Positions 52,154 to 61,126 of a DNA stretch of 64,000 nt are shown here, one piece after another. The stretch covers positions 29,529 to 93,528 of the forward strand of contig NZ_JABEKX010000005.1 of the NCBI RefSeq assembly GCF_013407595.1, in the 5' to 3' direction. The translations under genes were made by a program, and so were the position numbers. Every line of letters begins with the position of its first letter. The first letter of the stretch is position 1. Origin of the DNA: Lacticaseibacillus absianus (GTDB lineage Bacteria > Bacillota > Bacilli > Lactobacillales > Lactobacillaceae). Below the pieces are notes generated by a model. That model worked only from the letters and a program-made list of their open reading frames with translations. It was not told where the DNA came from and made no database searches.

Positions 52154-53530
52154 TTAGTCGGCGTCGAGGGCCGTGTCGGCCGCCGGCTGGTGTGTGAATT
52201 TCGCGATCAAGGTGCCCAGGATCAAGCCGGCGAGCATGAATGGCAGGAACTCCATGCTGAGGTCGAACAGGGGGATGTACTTGAGCCCGAAGCGGTTGAT
52301 CGCCGCGAACGGTGCGAGTTGGCCGATGAAGCTCGGCAGCGCGTGGATCGCGTCGAGGACCGCCGGGATCAGGGTGAAGCCGATGGTGAACTGGTAGATC
52401 AGGCGGTTCTTGCCGATAAGCGGGTGCAGCATGCCGAGGATGATCAGGGCGATCGCCAGCGGGTACAGCAGCATCAGGATCGGCGTGGACAGGGCGACGA
52501 TGTTATCGAGGCCGAAGTTCGCGATCAAGAACGACCCGATCGATGTGCCCAGCAAGAAGCGCTTGAAGCCGATCTTTGGAAAGCGGGTGCCGAGGTCCTG
52601 CGAGAATGAGGTGACCAGCCCGATCGAGGTGGTCAGGCAGGCGATGATCGCCATTGCCGCGAGGATGCCGGTCCCGATCATGCCGGTGTAGTGCGTCATG
52701 ATGGCGGAAAAAGCGGTGCCGCCGTTGGCCGTGACTTTGGTGAAATTCAGGGAGATCACGCCCAGCGCGATCAACAAGGCGTAGATGATCGCCTCCAAGC
52801 CCATGGAGAGCGCGCCAACCTTGGCGACATCCTTAGAGCGTTCCTTTGCGTTGCCGATTCCGAAGGCCTTCAGCGCTGCGACGATGGTGACCCCGAAGCC
52901 TAGCCCGGCCAGCGCGTCCATCGTGTTGTACCCCTGCAGGAAGCCGTTCGTCAGGTTGCTGGTCGCAGCGGTCGCGTGGGTCTGCGTCAGCAGCGTGCTG
53001 CCGCCACCGTTGATCAGGAAGGCGGCGATGAAGACTACCGCGAGTAGGATCAGGAGCAACGGGTTGAGTAACTTGCCGACGTAGCTTGGCATCTTGTTCG
53101 GATTGCGGGACATGAAGTAAGTGATCAAGAAGAACAGTGCGGAGTAGATCAGCAAGGCGATCTGCTCAGACCCTTTGGGAATGAACGGCAGGATGCCGAT
53201 CTCGAAGCTGGTCGCCGCCGTCCGTGGCGAGGCGATCAAGAGCCCGAGCGTCGCGTGGGTCGCCACGAGGAAGAACACGGCGAAGGCATGGCCGACCGGG
53301 CGCGCGAGGTTATACATGCTGTCGCTTTCGGTCATGCTGATCGCGAGGATCGCCAGCAGGGGCAGGATGATCGCGGTGATGATGAAGCCGATCGTGGCAG
53401 GGATCCAGTTGCCCCCGGCGATCTGGCCGAGGTGGATCGGGAAGATCAGGTTGCCGGCGCCGAAGAACAGGCCGAACAGCATCGAGCCGAGCATGATGAT
53501 CTGTTTTTTAGATAATGTCGTGTGTGTCAT
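52154..53530 (-). CDS. brnQ: Branched-chain amino acid transport system II carrier protein
   Basis: 458 residues, LIVCS family, about twelve membrane helices. The start SKKQIIMLGSMLFGLFFGAGNLIFPIHLG is diagnostic. Takes up Leu, Ile and Val with cations. GGAGGTC lies upstream of ATG 53530. Expression depends on the T-box at 53568-53845. Confidence 0.93.
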   Translation of the reverse strand: MTHTTLSKKQIIMLGSMLFGLFFGAGNLIFPIHLGQIAGGNWIPATIGFIITAIILPLLAILAISMTESDSMYNLARPVGHAFAVFFLVATHATLGLLIASPRTAATSFEIGILPFIPKGSEQIALLIYSALFFLITYFMSRNPNKMPSYVGKLLNPLLLILLAVVFIAAFLINGGGSTLLTQTHATAATSNLTNGFLQGYNTMDALAGLGFGVTIVAALKAFGIGNAKERSKDVAKVGALSMGLEAIIYALLIALGVISLNFTKVTANGGTAFSAIMTHYTGMIGTGILAAMAIIACLTTSIGLVTSFSQDLGTRFPKIGFKRFLLGTSIGSFLIANFGLDNIVALSTPILMLLYPLAIALIILGMLHPLIGKNRLIYQFTIGFTLIPAVLDAIHALPSFIGQLAPFAAINRFGLKYIPLFDLSMEFLPFMLAGLILGTLIAKFTHQPAADTALDAD

Positions 53531-53567
53531 GGTGTTGACCTCCAGATTGTGTAGGATGCAAGAGACG

Positions 53568-53845
53568 AAAAAAACGCCCTTAGCAAATTCGTCATTTGCT
53601 AAGGGCGCTGATCGCGCGTTACCACCTTAATTCGTCTATCCGTCACCGAACAGACCTCGGAAAGTACGGCCGGGTCCGGATCCCGGCGATACTTCATTGC
53701 TGTAATGGGCGCAATCCCATTCGCGGCTCCCGTGGTCGCCGCGACAACTCGTAGCCTACCTTCGCACCGCCGCCATCACCGCTTCACACTCCCCGCGGCT
53801 CACTGACATGACTGATGGTGTTACTCTGCTACTCTTCGTCTCTTT
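53568..53845 (-). promoter_or_regulatory. T-box leader, probably Val specifier, upstream of brnQ
   Basis: On the minus strand, AAGGTGGTAACGCGCG (53615-53630) is the antiterminator core, followed by terminator stem CGCCCTTAGCAAA/TTTGCTAAGGGCG (53575-53607) and T7. Aligning stem I with the Met T-box in this window, the specifier position reads GCGAAG-GTA-GG, a valine codon (plus TAC at 53757-53759). So brnQ probably responds to uncharged tRNA-Val. Confidence 0.8.
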
Positions 53846-53858
53846 AAGTGTTGAGATG

Positions 53859-53887
53859 ACTTTAAATTAAAATCCGGTGCAAGTCAA
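53859..53887 (-). promoter_or_regulatory. brnQ T-box promoter
   Basis: On the minus strand TTGACT (53882-53887) and TAAAGT (53859-53864) are 17 bp apart. Confidence 0.75.
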
Positions 53888-53958
53888 CCCTTTTTTAATT
53901 AGTTGATTCACATTTTAGGCTAGGACCACGTGAGCCCTTGCCCAGCTGCATCAAAAAA

Positions 53959-53978
53959 ACCACCGCGAAGGCGGTGGT
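53959..53978 (-). terminator. Terminator of the 3D-domain gene
   Basis: ACCACCGC and GCGGTGGT pair around GAAG; on the minus strand T7 follows. Confidence 0.85.
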
Positions 53979-53985
53979 CCGGTGA

Positions 53986-54699
53986 TCACAGGATCGTGAC
54001 GGTCGCGCTCAGGACACCGGCAGCCGGGATCTGGCTGTTCGGCATCGCGACGTCGATCTGGTGCGGGTTACCTGCGGCAAAGCCGCCGGTATCGTTGACG
54101 GTCCGGATCAGGGTCTGACCGTTGGACATCTGGATGCGCACGCGGGTCCCGCGCGGCAGGACGCTCAGGTTCGCGGCGATGCCACCGTAGCCCATGCTGG
54201 AGCCGAGGACGGCCGGATCGTAGAAGGTGACCTTGAAGGTCCCCATATTACGGCCGGAAGTGGCGCTGTAGCTGGTCTGAGTAGTCGTGGCCTGGCTCGC
54301 AGTCGCTTTTTGGGCGGCGAGCGTCTTTGCGGCAGCAGCTTTCGCCGCTGCGGCCTTTTCAGCTGCGACTTTAGCGGCCGCCGCTTTGGCCGCGGCTTTC
54401 GCCTTGGCCGCTGCTTCAGCGGCCAGCCGACGTTCTTCGGCTTCGGCGATCAGGTTGCGGCCCGGGGTGATCTCGGACTTCTGTGGGCCGGCTTGGAATT
54501 TGGCGCTGGCCACGACCATCTTTGCGGTGGCCTTAGCGGCAGGCGTTGTGTCAGTTTCATCGATTTGGTATTGCGCCGCGGTCGGTTGTTCGATCGCTTC
54601 GACGGGCTGCGTGCTGGCGTAGATGGCGAACAGCGTCCCGAGAAGTGCGATGACCGTTAAGGCGATCATGTTCGGTTTGGTGATTTTGATAAAAGTCAC
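53986..54699 (-). CDS. Secreted 3D-domain cell-wall protein
   Basis: 237 residues: N-terminal membrane/signal helix (about 10-30), an Ala/Lys-rich helical stalk (about 80-135, repeated AAAKA), and a C-terminal 3D domain (about 150-237) with the Asp residues in TFYDP, VNDTGG and QIDVAMP. The domain is related to lytic transglycosylases. The start is odd: GTG 54699 directly abuts AGGAG (54700-54704), ATC 54690 stands at ideal distance, and the first ATG (54669) has no ribosome site. Confidence 0.8.
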   Translation of the reverse strand: MTFIKITKPNMIALTVIALLGTLFAIYASTQPVEAIEQPTAAQYQIDETDTTPAAKATAKMVVASAKFQAGPQKSEITPGRNLIAEAEERRLAAEAAAKAKAAAKAAAAKVAAEKAAAAKAAAAKTLAAQKATASQATTTQTSYSATSGRNMGTFKVTFYDPAVLGSSMGYGGIAANLSVLPRGTRVRIQMSNGQTLIRTVNDTGGFAAGNPHQIDVAMPNSQIPAAGVLSATVTIL

Positions 54700-54879
54700 T
54701 CCTAATAAGCTTTTGTTCAGGTTCCCCCTGTAAGACTGATTGCAGTATATCTAGACCGTGTGTCATCACAGTGCCAGTGGCTTTACAAAAATTCGTTTTT
54801 TTGACACATTGTTACACCATCGTAATAAAACTCGGGGGAAATTTTTTTGTAACCGAAATCATCGCGCTTTTGGGCTGAA

Positions 54880-54971
54880 GTGGGACGTGCTCCCCACGTT
54901 TTTGGAGTTTGTTCCGGTCCAATCCCATAATTCGCCTGTTTTGGCCCCGAAAAGTGGGAACATGTCCCACT
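54880..54971. repeat. Pair of GTGGGA hairpins in a gene-free stretch
   Basis: GTGGGACGTGCTCCCCAC (54880-54897) and AGTGGGAACATGTCCCACT (54953-54971) are related short hairpins about 75 bp apart; the second is followed by T5 on plus. Small ORFs here look non-coding. I recall similar hairpin-bearing repeats scattered in lactobacillal genomes. Nothing else is seen in 54700-55022. Confidence 0.45.
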
Positions 54972-55022
54972 GACTTTTTGACCGGGCGAACGTTCCAGCC
55001 GTCGGTCACGATCATTTTCGGG

Positions 55023-55028
55023 TATAAT
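55023..55028 (+). promoter_or_regulatory. -10 element of the DeoR gene
   Basis: Perfect TATAAT; no good -35 at the right distance, so activation or an upstream element may be needed. Confidence 0.5.
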
Positions 55029-55070
55029 AGGCATAACATTTTGAAAAAATTTGAGGTGATCAAGGTGACG

Positions 55071-55826
55071 ATGTATCGGGAGAAGCGCTTCGAGGAGATC
55101 AAGCGCCTGTTGACGGAGCGCAAAGAGCTGAGCATCGAGGATATCATGCAGGCGGTCGGCGTCTCGCGCGATACCGCCCGGCGCGACATCGTGGCGCTAG
55201 CCGACAGTGGCGCGGGTCGGCGCACCCGCGGGGGGATCGTGTCGCTGACGTTTGGCCACACGGTCCCGAGCTACTCGGAACGGCTCAAGCTGTTTTCGGC
55301 GGAAAAAACGGCGATGGCGTCGCGTGCGCTGTCACTGATCAAGCCCGGCGGTGTCTATTTCGTCGACGACTCGACAACGCTTTTGAAGTTGTCGCAGAGC
55401 ATCGATGGCGACGTCACGATCTACACGCACTCGCTGGACAACGCGATCGCGCTGTCGGTTAAGAGTGACGTGACCCTGCGTGTCGTCGGTGGGAAGCTGA
55501 ACCACCATGGACGCTTCTTCTTTGCCCCGCACAGCCTGTACGAATTGAGCCACATCGCCTTTGACGCTGCCTTCATCGGGGCGACGGCGATCGCGCAAGA
55601 CGGGGTCTTCTTCCCGTACGCCGATGACGCGTCGGTCAAGGCAACGCTGGCGCAAGCGGCGCGGCAGGTGGTGGTCGTGTCGGAGACGCAGAAGTTTCAG
55701 ATCCAAGCCCCTTACCTGGGGTTTGCGCTGGATGCGATCGATACGCTGATCACTGAGCGGCCGCTGACGGCTGCGGAACGCGCGTGGTTTGCCCCACGAA
55801 CCGAGCTGCTGGCAGCGAATGCTTAA
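55071..55826 (+). CDS. DeoR family transcriptional regulator
   Basis: 251 residues. HTH at about 5-57 (LSIEDIMQAVGVSRDTARRDIVAL) and sugar-phosphate-sensing domain (about 75-235, with VDDSTTLLKLSQ and VVVSETQKF). Start is ATG 55071 or GTG 55065; GAGGTGAT lies at 55053-55060. No sugar genes adjoin, so its targets may be elsewhere. Confidence 0.88.
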   Translation: MYREKRFEEIKRLLTERKELSIEDIMQAVGVSRDTARRDIVALADSGAGRRTRGGIVSLTFGHTVPSYSERLKLFSAEKTAMASRALSLIKPGGVYFVDDSTTLLKLSQSIDGDVTIYTHSLDNAIALSVKSDVTLRVVGGKLNHHGRFFFAPHSLYELSHIAFDAAFIGATAIAQDGVFFPYADDASVKATLAQAARQVVVVSETQKFQIQAPYLGFALDAIDTLITERPLTAAERAWFAPRTELLAANA

Positions 55827-55919
55827 TCGTCAGTTAAATTTGCCGGGTGTCGCCCGCAGCAGGGGCATTGTCTGGTACAGTAATCTGGATACCTTACACA
55901 ACGAAATGGTGGTGGGCTT

Positions 55920-56699
55920 TTGACCCCTTTAGTCTCGGTCATCGTACCGATCTATAACCTTGCGCCGTACCTGGCGCGCAGCCTCGATAGCTTGATCAAG
56001 CAGGACTATGCCGCACTTGAGATCATCCTGATCGACGACGCGTCGACAGACGACTCCGCGGCGGCGATCCGGGCGTTGGCCGATCAAGACGCCCGTGTCG
56101 TGCCGGTGTTTCTGCCGGCCAACGGGGGGGTCTCTGCGGCGCGCAACGCCGGGTTGGACGTTGCCTCCGGTCAGTACGTCGCCTTCATGGATGGGGACGA
56201 CTGGCTGGAACCCCACACGATCGCGACGTTCGTTGCGGCGCTGGAGCGTGGGCCGTATGACCTCGTGACCAGTTCTTTCTATATTGATGCACCGCAACCG
56301 CGCCCGCTGCCGGCGCGGCTGCGGCGCGACCGTGCGCTGACGCGCAAACAGCTGTTGCGCGGGATGCTGGCGCCGATCGGCCAGATCCGCGGCTACCTAT
56401 GGAACAAGCTGTACCGCCGCAGCGTGATCGAGGCGCAGCACCTGCGCTTCGACGAGGGCGTGGCGATCATGGAAGACGAGCTGTTCACAACAGAATACGC
56501 GCTGGCGACCAACCGGTTTTATTTCCGCGGCGAACCCGGCTACCACCACGTCGTGCGCTCCGATTCGGCGACCCAGTCGCTGGGCATCCTGGGGGCGTTG
56601 CCCCAACAGCTCTCAGCGCTGTGGCGGATCCAGCAGCTGATCCGCGCGACCGACCGCCGTCAGGCCCTAGCTGACGAGCCGGCCAAGGTGGAGCGCTGA
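55920..56699 (+). CDS. Glycosyltransferase family 2
   Basis: 259 residues from TTG 55920. GT-A fold: VSVIVPIYNLAPYLARSLDSL, nucleotide-binding IDDASTDDS, and metal motif FMDGDDWLEP. Likely adds a sugar to wall or extracellular polysaccharide. It is a single gene ahead of the DUF975 gene. About 60 residues shorter than many GT2 enzymes, so the C-terminal part is compact. Confidence 0.87.
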   Translation: MTPLVSVIVPIYNLAPYLARSLDSLIKQDYAALEIILIDDASTDDSAAAIRALADQDARVVPVFLPANGGVSAARNAGLDVASGQYVAFMDGDDWLEPHTIATFVAALERGPYDLVTSSFYIDAPQPRPLPARLRRDRALTRKQLLRGMLAPIGQIRGYLWNKLYRRSVIEAQHLRFDEGVAIMEDELFTTEYALATNRFYFRGEPGYHHVVRSDSATQSLGILGALPQQLSALWRIQQLIRATDRRQALADEPAKVER

Positions 56700-56722
56700 C
56701 ACACAGACAAAGGGAGGACAAC

Positions 56723-57454
56723 ATGGCACAACAGATGACGCGTCGCGAACTGAAGCGACGAGCGAAGGCACAATTACGCGCAGGCGGGAACTACCGCGAC
56801 CTGGTCGTGGCGAACCTCGTCCCGTGGTTGATCGGCGTGGTGTTCGCCGTGATCGGGGCCTGGATCATGTTCGAGACGATCACCAGCTTTGGGGTCGAGA
56901 ACATCGCGGCGAATCCGAACAACTTCATCGATTATTACTCGGGTAAGGACCAGGCCGCCGATCGTCAGCTGATGGAGGCACTGATCGGACTCTGGTTCAC
57001 CCAGGGGATCGCCTTCACCGCGCTGGACATTGCCCGCGATCAGGTCACCGGTTTCAACCCCGTCAAGGCGATCTTCCGCACCTTCACCAGCCGCTACTTC
57101 TTCGGCATGTTAGCCATCTGGTTGCTGGTCAACCTGCTGGTCGGCCTGGGCCTCTTCGCCCTGGTCGTGCCGGGGATCCTGCTGGCCTACGGGTTGGGGA
57201 TGACCTACTACACCTACTACGACGGGCGCCAAGACGGGGCGCCGTACAGTGTCTTCACGGCCATGGGGGACTCCTGGCGCATCATGCGCGGGCACAAGTT
57301 CGACTACTTCGTCTTGAACCTGTCGATGCTGGGTTGGACGATCCTCGAATACGCGACCTTCCACCTGTTCGACCTGCTGATCGATCCGTACCTGCAGGTC
57401 GTGCGGGCAGGCTTCTATGACAACGTGCGGACGCTGTATTACCAAGACAACTAG
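56723..57454 (+). CDS. DUF975 family integral membrane protein
   Basis: 243 residues with a basic N-terminus (TRRELKRRAKAQLRAGGNYRDL, the family's hallmark) and about five membrane helices. AGGGAGGAC precedes the ATG, 23 bp after the GT2 gene. Role unknown. A terminator follows. Confidence 0.85.
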   Translation: MAQQMTRRELKRRAKAQLRAGGNYRDLVVANLVPWLIGVVFAVIGAWIMFETITSFGVENIAANPNNFIDYYSGKDQAADRQLMEALIGLWFTQGIAFTALDIARDQVTGFNPVKAIFRTFTSRYFFGMLAIWLLVNLLVGLGLFALVVPGILLAYGLGMTYYTYYDGRQDGAPYSVFTAMGDSWRIMRGHKFDYFVLNLSMLGWTILEYATFHLFDLLIDPYLQVVRAGFYDNVRTLYYQDN

Positions 57455-57458
57455 AAAG

Positions 57459-57495
57459 ATCGCCTTGCTGCCGACGCAACAAGGCGATTTTTTTT
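57459..57495 (+). terminator. Terminator of the DUF975 gene
   Basis: ATCGCCTTG pairs with CAAGGCGAT, followed by T8. Confidence 0.85.
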
Positions 57496-57553
57496 GATTT
57501 AGCGCGATGTTCACTGCGTGGTCCATGCCATGATCTGGGCCCACCCAGTAGGC

Positions 57554-59200
57554 TCACACCTGCGGCCACACCGTGGTGCGCTCGAAGTCTGCGGCTAGCT
57601 TGTGGGCCTGGGCGATGATCGCCTTTGGGTAGTCCAGCGTGGCGAGCAAAGCGATCGCGTTGTGCGAGGTGGCCGGACCTTGGTGCAACTGGTAGTCGAA
57701 GGTGACACCGTGCGCGTCGACGGTCTCTTGGAAGTGCCAGTTCGTCGCCGCTGGACCGAGGATGCGGGTCAGCTCGCCGTCGTGGGTCGCGACCATTGCC
57801 AGCGCATTGGTCTGAGTCAGCCAGTGGACCACGCTGGCGCTGGCGGCGATCCGCTCGACGGTGTTGGTCCCCTTGAGGATCTCATCGATGAAGCCATAGA
57901 CCCGCGTGCCTCCGGCGGCAAGGTGCAACACGCGCCGGATCGCCTTGATCTCGGCGATGAAGTAGCTGTCACCGGCGTCGAGGTCGTCTTGGATCGCCAT
58001 GGCCGTGACGACGTGGCCTGGCGCCAGGGTGAATGAGTCGGCCGTGGCGGTATTGAGCGTCTGGGCAAGCAGGCAGTTAATCGCCACGCTTTTGACATAG
58101 GTCGACTTGCCGGAGGCGTTGCTCCCGGTGATCAGCGCCGATCGCGTCCAGTCCAGCGGGTTGGCGACAGGCGCCTTGAGCAGGGGGTGGACCAGGCCGC
58201 GGGCCTGCACGCCGCCGGTCGCGAACTGCGGCTGACAGGTGACCGGCGCGGCGGTGCGGAAGTTGGCTACGGCGATCGCGACCTCCAGCGCGCCGAGCTG
58301 CGACCACAGCGCTAAGGCGGCCTGGCGGTGTTCCCCAAGCGCCCGCAGCACGGCGTTGTAGGCGATGAACGGGAGCATGAAGAGGATCCCCAGGTAGTCG
58401 GCGATGATCTCTGTTTCGGCGCCAGTCTTGGTGCGGAAGACGAAGGCGTGGCGCGTGATCCCGGCTAGCGGGGCGACGGCCTCGCGCAGAGCCGACTGGC
58501 TCGGCGTCGCGATGCGACTCAGTCGTTTCGCCGTCGCGATGGTCTGCACGAGGTAGCGCATCGCGTTGAGCTCAACATCCAGCCGCTCGCGGTGTTGCTG
58601 GTAGTAGACGAGGTTGAACATCAGGCTCCCGAGCAGGATCAGTAGTCCAACGAGCGGGACCAACGGGATCACAAGCAGACCGACTAGGGGCAGCAGGCCG
58701 AGCACGCGGTACTGCCACGCGTGGGGGAGCTGCTGGTGCGTTGCGTCGAGCAGGTAGCGTTGCGACTGGTTGTGGTCGCTTTTGCCCAAGTGGGCGAAGG
58801 CCGTACGGACCTGCATGCGGGCCTCGGCGTTGGTGGTCAAGAACGTCACGAGGGCCTCTGATACGTTGGGGTGGCCGAAGTCGAAGTCGTGCAGCTGGGC
58901 GTACAGCGCCTCGGCCCCGACGCTTGACTCGGTCTGGTTCAGGCGCTTGAACACCGCCTGCAGGTCTAAGTCGTGCCAGGTCAGCGCATCGACGGTGCTG
59001 TCGGTCGTGTGCAGCTGGTGTGAGGCCTCGTAAGCCTCTGCCAGGCTTGCTTCGCTGTCGGCGCGCCGCGCTTCGGGAAAGCGGCCCCAGCTCGCCAGCA
59101 GGCGCTTGCGCAGTCGGGTCCGTTGCTGGATCGCGGTGAAGCCCACGATGCCAGCCGCCGCGGCGACCAGGGCGAGAAGCCAAAGCCAATTAGCGTCCAT
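57554..59200 (-). CDS. Membrane-anchored MutS-like ATPase
   Basis: 548 residues. One N-terminal membrane helix (about 3-22), two more near 187-225, a MutS-III-like helical core, and a C-terminal MutS ATPase: Walker A GSNASGKST and Walker B GFIDEILKGTNTVER. The mismatch-recognition domain is absent, so classical repair is unlikely. GGAGG is seven bases before ATG 59200. Role unknown; related genes occur in other lactobacilli. Confidence 0.82.
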   Translation of the reverse strand: MDANWLWLLALVAAAAGIVGFTAIQQRTRLRKRLLASWGRFPEARRADSEASLAEAYEASHQLHTTDSTVDALTWHDLDLQAVFKRLNQTESSVGAEALYAQLHDFDFGHPNVSEALVTFLTTNAEARMQVRTAFAHLGKSDHNQSQRYLLDATHQQLPHAWQYRVLGLLPLVGLLVIPLVPLVGLLILLGSLMFNLVYYQQHRERLDVELNAMRYLVQTIATAKRLSRIATPSQSALREAVAPLAGITRHAFVFRTKTGAETEIIADYLGILFMLPFIAYNAVLRALGEHRQAALALWSQLGALEVAIAVANFRTAAPVTCQPQFATGGVQARGLVHPLLKAPVANPLDWTRSALITGSNASGKSTYVKSVAINCLLAQTLNTATADSFTLAPGHVVTAMAIQDDLDAGDSYFIAEIKAIRRVLHLAAGGTRVYGFIDEILKGTNTVERIAASASVVHWLTQTNALAMVATHDGELTRILGPAATNWHFQETVDAHGVTFDYQLHQGPATSHNAIALLATLDYPKAIIAQAHKLAADFERTTVWPQV

Positions 59201-59314
59201 GATGATGCCTCCATAAATTAGATGGGTACGGGTCACAGTTTACCCCTCCCAGCGGCGTGAGGCGAGGTGAAACCGGGCAGATGAACGCTGTGAGGTGAAG
59301 TGGGATCCAAAAAA

Positions 59315-59334
59315 GGGGCCGCCACCGCGGCCCC
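59315..59334 (-). terminator. lepB terminator
   Basis: GGGGCCGC and GCGGCCCC pair around CACC; on the minus strand T6 follows. Confidence 0.85.
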
Positions 59335-59341
59335 TCAGGGA

Positions 59342-59941
59342 TCAATAAAGTTTCATCTTATTGAGCGGCCAGTAACGCCAGACGACGACGGACTGGACCT
59401 TGCTTTGCTTGATGAAGCCGAACGCGCGGCCGTCGTGCGAGACCAACCGGTTGTCCCCCATCACGAAGTAACTGTTGGCAGGGACCGTCGCGCTTTTGGT
59501 GGCGGCCAGCGTGGCGATGTTGAAGTCCTGCGTGAAGTGGACGGAATCGGCGGCGACCCCTTGGGTCTTCGCCCAGGCCGCGATCTCTTGCTTCATGAAC
59601 TTGGTGTTCAGGTACGGCTGGGTCTGTTGCTTGCCGTTGACGTACAGCTTCTCGTCTTGCACGCGGACTGTATCGCCAGGCATGCCGATGACGCGTTTGA
59701 TGTAGAGTTCACCCGGCGCGTCCGGGGCTTCGATTACGACGATGGCGTTGCGCTTGACCTTCTTATGGCGTAGGGAGTACAAGCGGTCGCCGTCTTGCAG
59801 CGTCGGCTGCATGGAGGTGCCTTGCACGATGTCTTTACTGATGACGAACTTGATCAGCAGTTGCGTCCCGAGCACCACCACAGCGATCAAAACGATCAGC
59901 TCGATCAGCCAGCGCAGGAAGCCGCCTTTTTCTTCTTTCAT
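59342..59941 (-). CDS. lepB: Signal peptidase I
   Basis: 199 residues from ATG 59941 (GAGGTG just upstream; an in-frame GTG at 59947 overlaps it). One N-terminal helix (about 10-32), box B GTSMQPTL with Ser43, box D with Lys82 (YIKRVIGMPGD) and box E GDNRLVSHDGRAFG. Removes signal peptides at the outer membrane face. Confidence 0.93.
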   Translation of the reverse strand: MKEEKGGFLRWLIELIVLIAVVVLGTQLLIKFVISKDIVQGTSMQPTLQDGDRLYSLRHKKVKRNAIVVIEAPDAPGELYIKRVIGMPGDTVRVQDEKLYVNGKQQTQPYLNTKFMKQEIAAWAKTQGVAADSVHFTQDFNIATLAATKSATVPANSYFVMGDNRLVSHDGRAFGFIKQSKVQSVVVWRYWPLNKMKLY

Positions 59942-60001
59942 GAGCACACCTCACAACACAGTTTTTTTAAGCATACCACACTGACCCACTCAAAAACGAG
60001 G

Positions 60002-60934
60002 TCAGTCGTACCGCGGAAAATTTCCCGACTGTTCCGCAGTGCGCACGCGCGCGGCAATCTCGCCGTATTTGGTCAGCAGCAGGCACCACTTATGTGGGAG
60101 CCGGGCGTAGCCGTAGTGGAGCCCGGCCAGCCCCCCGGTCAGTGCGGCCGTCGTGGTGGTCTGGCCGCCGAAATTGACCGCCTTCAGGACTGCCGGTTCG
60201 TAATCGTCGGTGCGCAACAGGCTGTACAGCGCCACGCCTAGCACGTTGCGTGGGGTCGGTACTGCCGCGGCCATGGTTGCGGCCGTCGGCTCATCGAGAA
60301 GCGTCAAGGTGCGAAAGTCGAGCGCGGCCGGTGTCTCGCCGTAGTGGGCCAGGGTCGCAGCGACCCCTTGGCGGATCGCGGGCTCAAGGGGCACGTCGGC
60401 CAGCAATGCCAGGGTGATCTGGACATAGATCGCCGCTGCGATGCGGTTGGCTGGTCCTGGATTCGTCAAGTCGATGAAGGCGTTCAGCTGGGCCAAGGCA
60501 TCCGGCGCTGCGAACAGGTCGGGGCCGGCGTGTTGGTAGAGGTAGTACCCCATCGGCAGGCTGCGGATCAGGCCCCCTGGATCGGCGTCCGGAGCCGTTG
60601 GTGTCCGTCCGGCCAGTGCGGCCGTGATGCTCGGCCATGTGGTCAGCGGGCCGTTCACGGGGGCGAAGGCCGCGCGGCTCGCCCACTGATGGTAGGCGGC
60701 CATCAAGCCGTCGCCCGAAAAGCCCGCGATCAGCGCTGCCAGGCTGGCTTGAGTCAGGCCGGTCGCGTCTGAGTAGACGCCCGCTGGCAGCTGGTAGCGG
60801 CCGTAGCCCTGCATGCTGGTGACGGGATGCGCGGTCAGCTCCGCGGCGGTTGCGCCCAGGACCGGCAACCCCAGGGCGTCACCGATCGCAGCACCGATGA
60901 TCCCGTGGGTCAACCGTGAATCTGTGATCGCCAT
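60002..60934 (-). CDS. ADP-ribosylglycohydrolase-family protein with altered metal site
   Basis: 310 residues with the family's start (IGAAIGDALGLPV) and all-helical layout. The binuclear Mg ligands differ: the usual [TS]DDT reads SDAT (55-58), and the usual GGDTDT reads GGQTTT (256-261). Arg/ADP-ribose hydrolysis would thus be impaired or changed. GAAAGGATG precedes the ATG. The frame is intact, so the gene seems to be kept. Confidence 0.8.
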   Translation of the reverse strand: MAITDSRLTHGIIGAAIGDALGLPVLGATAAELTAHPVTSMQGYGRYQLPAGVYSDATGLTQASLAALIAGFSGDGLMAAYHQWASRAAFAPVNGPLTTWPSITAALAGRTPTAPDADPGGLIRSLPMGYYLYQHAGPDLFAAPDALAQLNAFIDLTNPGPANRIAAAIYVQITLALLADVPLEPAIRQGVAATLAHYGETPAALDFRTLTLLDEPTAATMAAAVPTPRNVLGVALYSLLRTDDYEPAVLKAVNFGGQTTTTAALTGGLAGLHYGYARLPHKWCLLLTKYGEIAARVRTAEQSGNFPRYD

Positions 60935-61126
60935 GTGCTCACATCCTTTCTTGTGTTACCGCCATTATTTCCTTTGGTCGCCCAAAAGGCAAAGAATGTG
61001 CTTGGCCCGCGCGGCCCAAGGGCGCCAGCGCGAGCGACGGTGGACAGTGACTTGATAAGCGCCCTGTGGATGTGGTAGGGTGGGCTGAATGATTTTCAGA
61101 AAATCCAACGAAAGAAGGCCGCGCAG

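Noticed and set aside
54783..55261. Small frames on the minus strand upstream of the DeoR gene
   Set aside because: They run through hairpins and have no ribosome sites; treated as repeat DNA.
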